From: an uncultured Legionella sp. | GTDB lineage: Bacteria > Pseudomonadota > Gammaproteobacteria > Legionellales > Legionellaceae | Direction of reading: 5' to 3' | Length of the DNA: 64,000 nt | Assembly (NCBI GenBank): GCA_902168255.1 | Contig: CABHON010000018.1 | Span: forward strand, 1-64,000 | Shown: positions 18,685 through 29,913 of the stretch, piece after piece | Position numbering within the stretch: the first letter of the stretch is position 1 | Layout: the number at the start of each line of letters is the position of its first letter | The notes under the pieces: generated by a model | The model's input: the letters and a program-made list of their open reading frames with translations, nothing else | What the model was told of the DNA's origin: nothing | The model's database searches: none | Program-made: the position numbers and the translations under genes

Positions 18685-18756
18685 AATTTATACCTCAGTT
18701 AAAACATTTATCTCAGTATAAACTTTACAGAAACAATTGCAAGAGGCAGGGCTTAT

Positions 18757-20688
<1,932 letters not shown>

Positions 20689-20705
20689 TCAAGCAAAAAA
20701 ATCTA

Positions 20706-20745
20706 AGACACCCAAATATATAAGTTAAATAATTTGTGGGTGTCT
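20706..20745. repeat. Inverted repeat between parE and the transposase gene
   Basis: AGACACCCA (20706-20714) pairs with TGGGTGTCT (20737-20745) across a 22-base AT-rich loop, with further A/T pairing inside. It lies upstream of parE and downstream of the RAYT gene (both minus strand), so it could end the transposase transcript. The same 9-mer TGGGTGTCT recurs at 21922-21930 on the other side of the transposase. Confidence 0.4.
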
Positions 20746-20920
20746 ATTATAAGAATACTTATTATCGAAAAGCTCGAATATCTTTTAAAATGACAAAAAA
20801 TAATTATATTTTTTGCTACAAATCAATTTTTTTTGTGAATAAACGTAAAACCACATGTTTAAGACGAACAGATTTCCTACTCAAAAAGAATAGTAGAGTG
20901 TATGTTAAGATAAGTAATTT

Positions 20921-21841
20921 TTAAGAAGGTGTTAGATAAAGTAGTCGAGCGAGTGTCTGTCCTTTTAGCCAGGTTTGTTCAATTTTAGTAGCCCATTCTC
21001 GTATTTTGGATAATGGTCCTATAATGGCGGGTCCACGTTTTCTGCGGGTGGTAGCGTTTTTCATCCAGTGAGAGGGATTAAGCCCCATTTCTTTGACTAA
21101 GGATGGAACATCAGGTGAAATATACCCTGCTTTATTGTCTCTTATCTGTCGCCCTGTCCAATCCACTAGTGCTATATATTCTTCTTGAGAAAAGGGAAGA
21201 TACGGTTGATTAGGCTTTTTCTCTGCTGATTTAAATGTCATTAAGGATTCCGCTTTATAATCACGTATTCTATCTTGGATAGACGTATTATCAGAATTTT
21301 CTAGTGTCGTGGCCATTTTGGCGCGAATAGGATTTAAATCCACATAAGCCATACAGGCTAATAAAGCACCCTCTTCAAGCAGGGCTTGGCTTTTAAATCG
21401 ACCTTCCCAAAATCGACCCGTGACATCATCTTCTATATTGGCTTTTCGAGCTACGTATTCATTCATAAACCGCATGAACCAACTTAAATTGGACAGGTTA
21501 TCGCGCCATCGGCTGATTTGTTCCGGTTGAGGGTTGGGTTTGGGGCTGGTAACTTTTTCCCAGCGGGCAACAACTTCTTCGTCGCTCCAGGATTTCGCTT
21601 GTTCTACATCAACGTGAACCACCACGTGATAGTGATTGGTCATGACAGCGTAAGCACAAATTTGAATGGCAAAGCTTTGGGATAAATGTTTAAGGCGCTC
21701 CACAACCCATTCTTTTCGATGGCTCACGTCTTTATTGTCGTCGTTTTTTCCAAAAAGATAACCTTTTCGTACACAACGGACGTAGCAGTGGTAATAAGGG
21801 GTAGCAGCATAATCGACTTGTTTGGCGCGTGCAGTTGGCAT
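20921..21841 (-). mobile_element. REP-associated tyrosine transposase (RAYT, IS200-like HUH/Y1)
   Basis: The 306-aa protein starts with the family-typical YAATPYYHCYVRCVRKGYLFG. MTNHYHVVVHVD near residue 67 is the HUH metal-binding motif (His-Tyr-His). CMAYVDLNPIRAKM near 165 holds the expected catalytic tyrosine. A basic C-terminal region follows, with RRKRGP near 268. RAYTs are single-copy, domesticated relatives of IS200/IS605 transposases associated with dispersal of short palindromic REP sequences. No canonical left and right ends are obvious, although a 9-mer TGGGTGTCT occurs on both sides. Several palindrome kinds occur in this window; which, if any, it acts on cannot be seen. Confidence 0.85.
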
Positions 21842-21945
21842 GGTTGGAACCTCGAATTGTTGGATGAAAGGTTTATTATACGTTAAATATTTCTAGGTGC
21901 AATAGCCTTTGAATGAGTTTATGGGTGTCTTTGTTACTAGTTAAG

Positions 21946-21982
21946 AGTATGCTTAAAATGACTAACGCGTTTTAAGCATACT
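21946..21982 (-). terminator. Hairpin downstream of aspS
   Basis: An exact 13-bp stem (AGTATGCTTAAAA/TTTTAAGCATACT) with an 11-base loop lies 17 bases after the aspS stop and ahead of the transposase gene. A terminator for the rpoS-aspS transcript is the likely role, though no T run follows on the minus strand. Confidence 0.5.
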
Positions 21983-21998
21983 ATGCATATAGAAATGA

Positions 21999-23798
21999 TT
22001 ATTTAAAAGAGCTGATGCCTAAATCTTTTAGTTGTTCTTTATCAACTGGTGCTGGAGCATCGGTTAATAAACACGTAGCTGCTTGGGTTTTAGGAAAAGC
22101 AATAACATCGCGAATAGAAGTAGAACCTGAAAGCAACATGGCTAAGCGATCTAGTCCAAACGCAATGCCTCCATGTGGAGGACAACCATATTTTAAAGCT
22201 TCTAAGAAAAAGCCAAATTTTTGGTACGCTTCTTCCTTGTTCAATCCTAATACTTTAAATACTGCTTCCTGCATATCCATGCGATAAGTACGTAAAGATC
22301 CACCACCAATTTCGCAACCATTGAGCACTAAATCATATGCATGTGCTTGGATGTCTGCAGGATTCATGGTAAGCAATTTTTCTGGGTCAGTTTCACAGGG
22401 CGCTGTAAAAGGATGATGTGCGGCTTGCCATCGTCCTGTATCATTTTGTTCGAACATTGGCCAATCAACTACCCATAAGAACTTCCATACATTTTCTTCG
22501 ATAAAGCCATGTTCCTGCCCTAAACGTAAACGCAGCGCGCCCATGGAAGCATTAACCACTGTGGCTGAACCAGCTCCAAAGAAAATAATATCATCCGTTT
22601 GCGCTGCTGTTTTTTCAACAATAGCTAAAGCAATTTCTGGTGCTAAAAACTTTAAAATAGGGGATTGTAATCCTTCAATACCCTGAGCTTTATCTACTAC
22701 TTTAATATAAGCTAACCCTTTGGCGCCATAGATAGTCAACCATTGTGTATAATCATCAAGTGTTTTACGGCTTAACCTAGCACCACCCGGTAATCTTAAT
22801 GCAACAACTCTTCCTTGAGAATCATTAGCCGCATCAGCAAATACTTTAAATCCAGAGTCTTTCACTAATTCATCTATATCAACCCATTCCAAAGAAATGC
22901 GTAAGTCGGGTTTATCTGAACCAAAACGACGCATGGCTTCTTCGTAGGTCATAATTGGAAAAGTTTCTGGTAAAGAAATATCCGATGCTTCTTTGAATAT
23001 GAAACGAATCATATCGGTCATTAACGCCATAATATCATCTTTTCCGAGGAAGGACGTTTCAATATCAAGCTGAGTAAATTCAGGCTGGCGATCGGCTCTT
23101 AAATCTTCGTCACGAAAGCAGCGAACAATTTGATAATAACGATCAAACCCGGACATCATCAATAACTGTTTGAATAACTGTGGAGATTGCGGTAAAGCAA
23201 AAAATGATCCTTGGTGGGTTCGGCTTGGTACTAAATAGTCGCGAGCCCCTTCAGGAGTTGCCCGAGTTAACATGGGTGTCTCTAAATCTAAGAAACCATG
23301 GGTGTCTAACCAGGTTCGCATTGCTTGAGTTAACTGTGCTCTTAAAATTAATTTTTTTTGTAATTCTGGTCGACGTAAATCAATATAGCGATAGCGATAA
23401 CGTAGATCGTCATTCACATTTTGCTGTTCGTCAGGTAAAAAAGGAGGAATTTCTGCTGTATTTAAAATTTCTAAAGTTGTTCCTGTAATTTCAATTTTAC
23501 CTGTTGTCATTTGAGGGTTGATCATCTCTTCGGGACGAAGGCGTACAACCCCTGAAATACGGACAACATATTCAGATCGGACTTGCAGTGCTTGCTCAAA
23601 GCCAGCAACATTTTCCGGTTCGAATACAACTTGTACTAACCCCGTTCGATCTCTCACGGTTAGAAAAGCTAACCCTCCCAAATCACGTCGTCGATGGATC
23701 CAACCACAAACAACGACAGATTGATTGGCAAATGTTTCATTGACATGGCCACAATAATGGGTGCGTCCTTGCATTGACGCATGGGCATTAGACATCAT
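21999..23798 (-). CDS. aspS: Aspartyl-tRNA synthetase
   Basis: This is a class II synthetase. An N-terminal OB-fold anticodon-binding domain begins at [10 protein letters not shown] with [16 protein letters not shown]. Motif 2 is seen as [23 protein letters not shown] (split between residues about 210-230), the GAD insertion follows, and motif 3 is [13 protein letters not shown] near residue 555. The length is about 600 aa, the bacterial type. Three start codons are possible (GTG 23807, ATG 23798, ATG 23795); ATG 23798 was taken because GTGAG lies a suitable distance upstream. Bacterial enzymes of this type charge tRNA-Asp and, where gatCAB is present, may be non-discriminating; this is not resolved here. 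rpoS ends only 31 bases upstream. Confidence 0.95.
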   Translation of the reverse strand: MMSNAHASMQGRTHYCGHVNETFANQSVVVCGWIHRRRDLGGLAFLTVRDRTGLVQVVFEPENVAGFEQALQVRSEYVVRISGVVRLRPEEMINPQMTTGKIEITGTTLEILNTAEIPPFLPDEQQNVNDDLRYRYRYIDLRRPELQKKLILRAQLTQAMRTWLDTHGFLDLETPMLTRATPEGARDYLVPSRTHQGSFFALPQSPQLFKQLLMMSGFDRYYQIVRCFRDEDLRADRQPEFTQLDIETSFLGKDDIMALMTDMIRFIFKEASDISLPETFPIMTYEEAMRRFGSDKPDLRISLEWVDIDELVKDSGFKVFADAANDSQGRVVALRLPGGARLSRKTLDDYTQWLTIYGAKGLAYIKVVDKAQGIEGLQSPILKFLAPEIALAIVEKTAAQTDDIIFFGAGSATVVNASMGALRLRLGQEHGFIEENVWKFLWVVDWPMFEQNDTGRWQAAHHPFTAPCETDPEKLLTMNPADIQAHAYDLVLNGCEIGGGSLRTYRMDMQEAVFKVLGLNKEEAYQKFGFFLEALKYGCPPHGGIAFGLDRLAMLLSGSTSIRDVIAFPKTQAATCLLTDAPAPVDKEQLKDLGISSFK

Positions 23799-23829
23799 TT
23801 TACTCACTAAAAATATATATTATAAAAAT

Positions 23830-24834
23830 TTATTCGACAAACAAATCTTCCGCAGAAATACCGTACTTTTTCAGGATTTTCCTTAGCACTTTCAATCCTT
23901 CTACTTGAATCTGTCTCACTCGCTCGCGGGTTAAACCAATAGCTTCACCTACTTCTTCCAAAGTAGATCTATCATATCCGGCTAATCCATACCGCCGCAT
24001 AATAACTTCTCGTTGATTATTCGGCAACTCTGCTAACCATGCATCCAAATGAATTTTTAAATTCTCATTTGTTAAAATCTCAGCAGGATCTGGACTATTA
24101 TCATCTGCCAAAGTACTCAACAATGATTTATTCTCATCATAATTTGAAACAGAATCAACCGATACGGTTTTTTCATTGAGCTCTAACATCTTCTCTACAT
24201 TGCCTACCGATGTATGCATTTCCTCTGCAATTTCTTGCGAGGTAGCCTCATGGTCTGAAACTTGTGTTATTTTTCTTGCTACTCTTAAATATCCATTGAG
24301 CTCTTTAACAATATGAATAGGTAAACGAATAGTACGCGTTTGATTCATAATGGCACGTTCAATAGTTTGGCGAATCCACCAAGTAGCGTAAGTCGAAAAT
24401 CGAAATCCACGTTCAGGATCAAATTTTTCTACCGCTCGCATTAAACCTAAATTACCTTCTTCAATGAGATCTAACAAAGATAAACCTCGGTTCAAATATC
24501 GCCGGGCAATTTTAACCACCAAACGTAAATTAGCTTCAATCATTTTTCTGCGTGCTTTTTTGTCTCCTTTTTGGACAAGCCGGGCATAATGAACTTCTTC
24601 ATCTGCTGTTAGCAACGGAGTAAATCCGATTTCATTCAAATAAATATGTGTCGCATCCGTAGTGCTACTATGCATAGTATGAAAAAGAGAAGTTAAATGT
24701 GCATCTTCTTCTAGAAACTCTTCATGTTCCTCTTCATCCACATCATCTAATTCATCTTCATCTATTTCTACGTCATCGAAATCCGGTTCTACAATAATAT
24801 CCTCATCAATGTTATCAGTTTTTTTTGTAGTCAT
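23830..24834 (-). CDS. rpoS: RNA polymerase sigma factor RpoS
   Basis: This is a sigma-70 family general stress and stationary-phase factor of 334 aa. The first 45 residues are extremely acidic (runs of D and E). Region 1.2 begins at [17 protein letters not shown], the core region 2 includes [29 protein letters not shown] (two adjoining parts near residues 130-160), and region 4 ends with [18 protein letters not shown] near 305. It lacks the large non-conserved region of RpoD, which points to RpoS. In Legionella and Coxiella RpoS controls the switch to the transmissive form. The gene is not next to nlpD as in most gammaproteobacteria but directly upstream of aspS. Confidence 0.93.
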   Translation of the reverse strand: MTTKKTDNIDEDIIVEPDFDDVEIDEDELDDVDEEEHEEFLEEDAHLTSLFHTMHSSTTDATHIYLNEIGFTPLLTADEEVHYARLVQKGDKKARRKMIEANLRLVVKIARRYLNRGLSLLDLIEEGNLGLMRAVEKFDPERGFRFSTYATWWIRQTIERAIMNQTRTIRLPIHIVKELNGYLRVARKITQVSDHEATSQEIAEEMHTSVGNVEKMLELNEKTVSVDSVSNYDENKSLLSTLADDNSPDPAEILTNENLKIHLDAWLAELPNNQREVIMRRYGLAGYDRSTLEEVGEAIGLTRERVRQIQVEGLKVLRKILKKYGISAEDLFVE

Positions 24835-24874
24835 CGTCTTTTCACTTATTTAGGGTTGAAAGAATAGAGCCAAC

Positions 24875-24903
24875 TTGAGGATAACACACAAATATCGTAC
24901 AAT
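24875..24903 (+). promoter_or_regulatory. Sigma-70-type promoter for erpA
   Basis: TTGAGG (24875-24880) and TACAAT (24898-24903) are separated by 17 bases, a near-consensus promoter. The erpA ATG is at 24913, so transcription would start within about three bases of the start codon. No ribosome-binding sequence is visible there. Confidence 0.6.
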
Positions 24904-24912
24904 AAATACATT

Positions 24913-25284
24913 ATGAATATATCTAAACAACAAAAAGAATTGGTTTTTACCGATAGTGCTGCAAATAAAGTAGCTGAATTGATTGCAGAAGAAAACAACC
25001 CAGCTTTAAAACTTCGTGTATCCATTCATGGAGGTGGCTGTTCAGGGTTTCAATACGATTTCAGTTTTGACGAAGCAATGAATGATGATGACTTTGTTTT
25101 TGAAAAAAATAATGTTCAATTACTGATTGACGCGATGAGTTATCAATATCTTTCAGGTGCTGAAATTGATTATCGCGATGATCTTGACGGCGCTCGTTTT
25201 ATTATCCGCAATCCTAATGCCAAAACAACCTGTGGTTGTGGTTCATCTTTTTCAATTGCTGATAACGAAGAAGAGAAGGAATAG
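24913..25284 (+). CDS. erpA: Iron-sulfur cluster insertion protein (A-type carrier)
   Basis: This A-type carrier delivers [4Fe-4S] clusters to target enzymes. The three conserved cysteines are in [14 protein letters not shown] (residue about 43) and [10 protein letters not shown] (about 107 and 109). The length is 123 aa. The fit is better to ErpA (no isc operon around it, N-terminal FTDSAANKV) than to IscA, though the two are close relatives. The ATG lies about 10 bases from a promoter -10 box with no ribosome-binding site, which suggests a leaderless mRNA. It converges with recO, with 67 bases between. Confidence 0.88.
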   Translation: MNISKQQKELVFTDSAANKVAELIAEENNPALKLRVSIHGGGCSGFQYDFSFDEAMNDDDFVFEKNNVQLLIDAMSYQYLSGAEIDYRDDLDGARFIIRNPNAKTTCGCGSSFSIADNEEEKE

Positions 25285-25351
25285 GAAAGAAAATAATTGT
25301 GTGTTTAAGGGTGGGTCATATACCTGCCCTCAAATTTCTACATTTACTGCT

Positions 25352-26056
25352 TCATTTCTTCACAAATAATGCCCTACTTTTCAAAGGCCCTTGCTTTTCC
25401 AACAATGCTGCTATCGTTATTCTGATTAAGCGCTTTGCTTCCTGCAATGTTTTTTGTTTACCAAAATCATTCGCTGCAATTGCAATAATTGATTCACCCT
25501 CAAACACGGGTAATGTTGAAGATGAAAGTATTGAGTTTACGGCTGTGAAGCCAACACCAGGACGATAATAATAATATTTTTCCCTGATAATCGGCTGGGA
25601 CGTTTCTGCTTCTCTTTCTAAAGGAATTTCATATCCCGTCTCTTTTAGCAAAGTAATTTCAAACCGACGTAGCGCTTCTTCACAAGATGCTTCTTGCGAT
25701 AATTTTAGTAGGGTTTGTTGATACAATAAAAAAATATCAGGATAAGGATCATGATGTCCCAATAATTTTATAAGCAACTCGTTGATATATAAACCACAAT
25801 ACAATCTCGTACCAATTAATGGGTTAGGGCGTGGTTCTACTAATTCCCATTGATATAATGTTGCTAAATTTTGACGATGTCCATATTCAATCCAAAAAGG
25901 ATAAAAACATTCTAAAGCCAAAGAGTGTTTACTTTTTCTAATACCTCGGCAAACAGCCGTTACCACGCCATGATGTTGTGTAAAAAAGTCGACAAGAAAA
26001 CTAGTTTCTTGATACGGTCTACGGTGAAGCACATAGGCTATGTCTTGAATTTTCAT
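25352..26056 (-). CDS. recO: DNA repair protein RecO
   Basis: RecO works with RecF and RecR to load RecA on gapped DNA. The N-terminal OB-fold domain is seen in AYVLHRRPYQETSFLVDFFT and GVVTAVCRGIRKSKH. The middle is a helical domain with LYCGLYINELLIKLL near residue 85, and the C-terminal part ends in a basic tail. The length of 234 aa is typical. The four cysteines of the zinc-binding form found in some bacteria are absent, as in other gammaproteobacterial RecO proteins. The usual era-recO-pdxJ neighbourhood is not kept; here the gene is divergent from pgsA. Confidence 0.9.
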   Translation of the reverse strand: MKIQDIAYVLHRRPYQETSFLVDFFTQHHGVVTAVCRGIRKSKHSLALECFYPFWIEYGHRQNLATLYQWELVEPRPNPLIGTRLYCGLYINELLIKLLGHHDPYPDIFLLYQQTLLKLSQEASCEEALRRFEITLLKETGYEIPLEREAETSQPIIREKYYYYRPGVGFTAVNSILSSSTLPVFEGESIIAIAANDFGKQKTLQEAKRLIRITIAALLEKQGPLKSRALFVKK

Positions 26057-26135
26057 ACAACCTATTCTATCGTTGATAGATTATTTTTGCATTATAGCTT
26101 TGACTCCGTTTTATCTCTATGAAATAATGAATATT

Positions 26136-26723
26136 ATGAAACTTTTTAATGTCCCCCTAAATATTCCCAATTTTCTGACGCTTCTGCGTATACTTCTTAT
26201 CCCTATCTTTGTTTTAACATTTTACTTACCATGGAATTGGAGTCATGTTACTGCTGCTATTGTCTTTGCGGTAGCTTGTGTGACAGACTGGCTGGATGGC
26301 TACTTAGCTCGTTTATTAAATCAAACGTCGTTATTTGGTGCTTTTTTAGATCCTATTGCAGATAAACTAGCAGTAGCAATTGCACTGGTATTATTAGTTG
26401 GAGAAGATCATTATTCCTACATTACCCTCCCAGCCGCTATTATTGTTGGACGTGAAATTATTGTTTCAGGATTAAGAGAATGGATGGCTGAATTAGGCAA
26501 ACGCGCAAGTCTTGCGGTTAATACGATTAGTAAAGTGAAAACAGCTATTCAAATGATTGCCGTTATTATATTAATTGCCATTAAACCCGATACTTGGATT
26601 GGTATGATAGGTTATATTTTATTGTATATTGCTGCAATTTTAACATTATGGACAATGTTTGCTTACTTAAAATTAGCATGGCCTCAATTAAATAATGAAA
26701 AAACTCTTGACATTGAAAAATAA
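26136..26723 (+). CDS. pgsA: CDP-diacylglycerol-glycerol-3-phosphate 3-phosphatidyltransferase
   Basis: This integral membrane enzyme makes phosphatidylglycerophosphate, the precursor of phosphatidylglycerol and cardiolipin. The CDP-alcohol phosphotransferase signature D-G-x2-A-R-x8-G-x3-D-x3-D is present as TDWLDGYLARLLN and GAFLDPIADKLA near residues 50-80. Several hydrophobic segments follow. In-frame ATGs at 26073 and 26127 lie upstream; 26136 was chosen because MKLFNVPLNIPNFLTLLR matches the N-terminus of PgsA proteins, giving 195 aa. The pgsA then tRNA-Gly order is conserved in gammaproteobacteria. pgpA, the next enzyme of the pathway, is at 57.9 kb. Confidence 0.93.
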   Translation: MKLFNVPLNIPNFLTLLRILLIPIFVLTFYLPWNWSHVTAAIVFAVACVTDWLDGYLARLLNQTSLFGAFLDPIADKLAVAIALVLLVGEDHYSYITLPAAIIVGREIIVSGLREWMAELGKRASLAVNTISKVKTAIQMIAVIILIAIKPDTWIGMIGYILLYIAAILTLWTMFAYLKLAWPQLNNEKTLDIEK

Positions 26724-26734
26724 GTCGTTAAAAT
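26707..26734 (+). promoter_or_regulatory. Promoter for tRNA-Gly
   Basis: TTGACA (26707-26712, a perfect -35) and TAAAAT (26729-26734) are separated by 16 bases, overlapping the last codons of pgsA. The mature tRNA begins 14 bases after the -10 box, leaving a short 5' leader for RNase P. The tRNA can therefore be made independently of pgsA. Confidence 0.6.
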
Positions 26735-26747
26735 AGGCATCTCTTTT

Positions 26748-26823
<76 letters not shown>

Positions 26824-26853
26824 AATTTAAAATACACATATTTTTCTTTTTAT

Positions 26854-26871
26854 ATGCTATGTTTATAGCAT
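26854..26871 (+). promoter_or_regulatory. Small palindrome over the start codon of the GGDEF-EAL gene
   Basis: ATGCTAT (26854-26860) and ATAGCAT (26865-26871) are exact inverted repeats around GTTT. They cover the first two bases of the start codon at 26870. In RNA this hairpin would occlude initiation; in DNA it could be a protein-binding site. No other ribosome-binding site is clear here. Confidence 0.4.
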
Positions 26872-28582
26872 GATGCAAAAAGAATCTCTTTTTAAAGCAC
26901 TTTTTCATTCTTCTTATCAGCCCATCATAATAATGGATGAAAGTGGCATTATTATTCAATTCAATACTGCTTCAGAAAAACTATTTCTTTTACCTTCTTC
27001 AGAAGCCATTGGCCAACATATTCATGTTCTCCTTGATGGACCACCTCCAGCCGAACACCAACATTTCATTCATTATCTTACTACCTACCTAAACCCTCAT
27101 ATTATTGGTAAAGGCTGTGAAATTACTGCCCATCAAAAAAATGGGACTGCAGTAACTATTTTCATCTCAATAAGTAAAGTTAAAATAGAACATCATACTT
27201 ATTTTTTTGCACTTATTACCGATGTAGCATCAATTCTTGCTGAGGATAATACACTACTAAACCTGGCTACATGGGATGCTCTTACGAAGACTTATTCACG
27301 CAATTATTTTGAAACGCATGCACATGATTGGTTTATGGACTATCAACATAAACATGAACCTTTTTCTTTATTAATGCTAGATTTAAACAACTTCAAAGGC
27401 ATTAATGATGAATTAGGCCATACTATTGGCGACAAACTATTAATTGCTTTTTCAAAACGCATACAAAGCTGCCTTACGCCACGTGACTATCTGGTACGAT
27501 TGGGTGGCGATGAATTTCTTGTGGTGCAACAAGGTGATCAAGAACAAGTAGACTATTTAGCCAAACGATTGCTAGCCACCTGTGAAGAAATATATGAACT
27601 AGATGGCAATCATATTTCCATTCTGCCAAGCATTGGAGTTTATGCACAAGTTGAAATTACTGATCTTTCTCGTCTCTTACAACGAACTGATTTTGCTTTA
27701 TATGCCGCAAAAAAATCAATACATCCCATTCAATTTTTTACGCCGGATTTAGAAGAGCAATTTTATCAACAACGTCATTTAGAACATTTGATTCGAGAAG
27801 CTATCTCCAAAGAGGAAATTTTTTATCTTATGTTTCAACCTCAAATTGATATTCGACTGAATCGAATTGTTGGATTTGAAGCATTGCTCCGTTTAAATAA
27901 TGAAGGAGAAGAAATCGCTCCCGAAATTTTTATACCCTTTATTGAAACGTTAGGATTAGGAGAAAAGCTCAATGAAATTTTATTAAATAAACTATTAAAC
28001 CTTCTTTCCAAATTTCAATGGAGTGCCCTTAAAGAAAAAATTAAAATATCTTTTAATTTATCTCCCCAAGTGTATCATTTTAAATCTCATCTCAAGCATT
28101 TACTTCAGAAAATTGAATTATTCTCAAATACCCATCCTCAAATTTATTTTGAAATTGAACTAACAGAATCAAAGTTGATTGCCACTGATATGAAATATCT
28201 TCATCAGTGGACGCAAATTGGTAAGCTATTAAAAAAACATAACATTCAATTAGCCATTGACGATTTTGCTCGAGAATACTCTTCCATCCATCGGCTTATT
28301 GAATATCCTGTCAGCACACTCAAAGTCGATAGAGTGTTTATCGAACAATTAGGAAATAGCCAAGATGTTTTGATGAAACAGATACTGAAAACATTTATTC
28401 GTCTAGGTAAAGCATTAAATATGACCATGATGGTGGAAGGGGTTGAAACACGTCAGCAAGTAACTATACTTAAAAGACTAGGGTATACGTTAGTACAAGG
28501 CTATTATTTTTATCATCCTTTACATCCTAAAGATGCCTTTAGTATAGCGAATGTCGATGCGATTGAAGGAGAAAATATATGA
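26870..28582 (+). CDS. PAS-GGDEF-EAL cyclic-di-GMP signalling protein
   Basis: The 570-aa soluble protein has three parts. A PAS sensor domain occupies about residues 1-125. A GGDEF domain (about 135-295) has an intact VRLGGDEFLVVQQ. An EAL domain (about 310-560) contains FEALLRL, FNLSPQVY, EIELTES, IDDFAREYSS, LKVDRVFI, VEGVETRQ and VQGYYFYHP. The EAL metal and catalytic residues (E of EAL, N, E, DD, K, E, Q) all appear present, so phosphodiesterase activity is likely. The loop after DDF is altered (AREYSS instead of GTGYSS). The GGDEF motif is intact, but the usual RxxD inhibitory site is not (TPRD). It is the first gene of a tightly overlapping operon with polysaccharide genes, so it probably sets local c-di-GMP for that pathway. 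Confidence 0.92.
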   Translation: MMQKESLFKALFHSSYQPIIIMDESGIIIQFNTASEKLFLLPSSEAIGQHIHVLLDGPPPAEHQHFIHYLTTYLNPHIIGKGCEITAHQKNGTAVTIFISISKVKIEHHTYFFALITDVASILAEDNTLLNLATWDALTKTYSRNYFETHAHDWFMDYQHKHEPFSLLMLDLNNFKGINDELGHTIGDKLLIAFSKRIQSCLTPRDYLVRLGGDEFLVVQQGDQEQVDYLAKRLLATCEEIYELDGNHISILPSIGVYAQVEITDLSRLLQRTDFALYAAKKSIHPIQFFTPDLEEQFYQQRHLEHLIREAISKEEIFYLMFQPQIDIRLNRIVGFEALLRLNNEGEEIAPEIFIPFIETLGLGEKLNEILLNKLLNLLSKFQWSALKEKIKISFNLSPQVYHFKSHLKHLLQKIELFSNTHPQIYFEIELTESKLIATDMKYLHQWTQIGKLLKKHNIQLAIDDFAREYSSIHRLIEYPVSTLKVDRVFIEQLGNSQDVLMKQILKTFIRLGKALNMTMMVEGVETRQQVTILKRLGYTLVQGYYFYHPLHPKDAFSIANVDAIEGENI

Positions 28583-29913
28583 AATTTGCTTCTTTAGGCA
28601 CATTGCCTGCGCATGTGTTTGACGCCCATTCTATACAAAATTATGCTGATGAAACTACTTTATTAGAAAGTTCCGATTCCATTAACTCCATTGACGCCCT
28701 CATCTTGGCTCCACCTTTTGATAATGATGAGAATATTCTTCACACTCTTCGTCAACATCCTGAGCATTATTTAATTCCCATTTTCACACTATCTTCCAGT
28801 CCATTCACCGAATTATGTGACGGAAGTTGTGAGAATGAAAATCAGGTTATTAAGACAATAGAACGATTATCGCAACGGACACAGTTAATTAAACAGCATC
28901 CTCTCGATGCTAGAAATCGATTTTTAGCTTACTGTTATGTACGTGCACCTTTACATCTCAAGCCTCATAAAGATTGGCATAATGCTTCTTATTATATTTA
29001 TCCCCTTATTTCTCTTTTTTTGCCTGAAACAGTGAATTTATCCCAATGGTTAGAAGAGTGCACACAAAAGAATCTATTTACACAAGAAAAATTTATGGGT
29101 GGCCAATTTGTTTGTAATGCCTGCCAAAATGCTTATTTAAGTTTCACGGAACGTTGTCCTAATTGCCATGATGAACAAATTGTATCTTTATTGTTTTTAC
29201 ATTGTTTTGCTTGTGGATTAATTGCACCTGAAAATGATTTTATACGAGAGGGACGTTTTCAATGCCCGAAATGCCATAGTGTCTTGCGCCATATTGGAAA
29301 TGATTATGATCGCCCATTAGAAAGTGGCCAATGCCTTCATTGCCAAACTTACTACCAAGAATCAGAACTCTGGGTGCGGTGTATGATATGTAATAAAGAA
29401 TACTCCCCTGACAAACTTGGAAAAAACACTTATTACCTCTATACAGTATCGGAAGAAAATGCAGAAAATATTTTAAATCGCTATTTCACGCAAAATTTAC
29501 AAATATTTGATGACATCCATTATATGGAGCCTTCTTTTTTTATGGCTTTGCTGGATTGGCTGTTAGCATTAAATCGCCGTTATCCTGAAGAAGAATTTAG
29601 TCTCATTGGTTTGTGGCTACCCCTATCGACAGAAATTACTCCTTTTCTACAACCCTTTGCTGAGCATCTTAAAACTATTTTACGGCAAACCGATATACTT
29701 ACGCGTTTAATGGAGAATGAAATTTGGCTTTTACTTCCTAAAACAAACCAGGAAGGATTAGACACCCTATTATCGCGGCTTCCAGAAATAAAATCTCATT
29801 TTCCAGAAACCTCTTCTTTAACCTGGAAACAAGCCAGCCTTAACTCTGCCAATATTCCCCCTAATATTAAAATGGAAACTATTCTTATAGAATTAAGGAC
29901 GCAATTTTCATGA
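28579..29913 (+). CDS. Zinc-ribbon output protein with degenerate GGDEF-like C-terminus
   Basis: The 444-aa cytoplasmic protein has at least four CxxC knuckles between residues about 180 and 275: CNACQN, CPNCHD, CPKCHS, CLHCQT, plus CFACG and CMICN. This indicates two or three zinc ribbons. The arrangement resembles the TackOD1 (thaumarchaeal output domain 1) family of bacterial and archaeal signalling proteins; that match is from memory and unverified. The C-terminal 110 residues follow the GGDEF fold pattern. TDILTRLMENEIWLLLPKT aligns with the region where an active enzyme has R-x-GGDEF, but the signature is lost (LMENEI), so it should be inactive. Both ends overlap neighbours by four bases (ATGA), so it is translated with the c-di-GMP protein and the epimerase. 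It may be the effector or receptor linking c-di-GMP to the synthase. Confidence 0.65.
   Translation: MKFASLGTLPAHVFDAHSIQNYADETTLLESSDSINSIDALILAPPFDNDENILHTLRQHPEHYLIPIFTLSSSPFTELCDGSCENENQVIKTIERLSQRTQLIKQHPLDARNRFLAYCYVRAPLHLKPHKDWHNASYYIYPLISLFLPETVNLSQWLEECTQKNLFTQEKFMGGQFVCNACQNAYLSFTERCPNCHDEQIVSLLFLHCFACGLIAPENDFIREGRFQCPKCHSVLRHIGNDYDRPLESGQCLHCQTYYQESELWVRCMICNKEYSPDKLGKNTYYLYTVSEENAENILNRYFTQNLQIFDDIHYMEPSFFMALLDWLLALNRRYPEEEFSLIGLWLPLSTEITPFLQPFAEHLKTILRQTDILTRLMENEIWLLLPKTNQEGLDTLLSRLPEIKSHFPETSSLTWKQASLNSANIPPNIKMETILIELRTQFS

Noticed and set aside
20736-20924. 62-codon plus-strand ORF between parE and the RAYT gene
   Set aside because: Lys/Phe/Asn-rich translation of AT-rich intergenic DNA with no ribosome-binding site.
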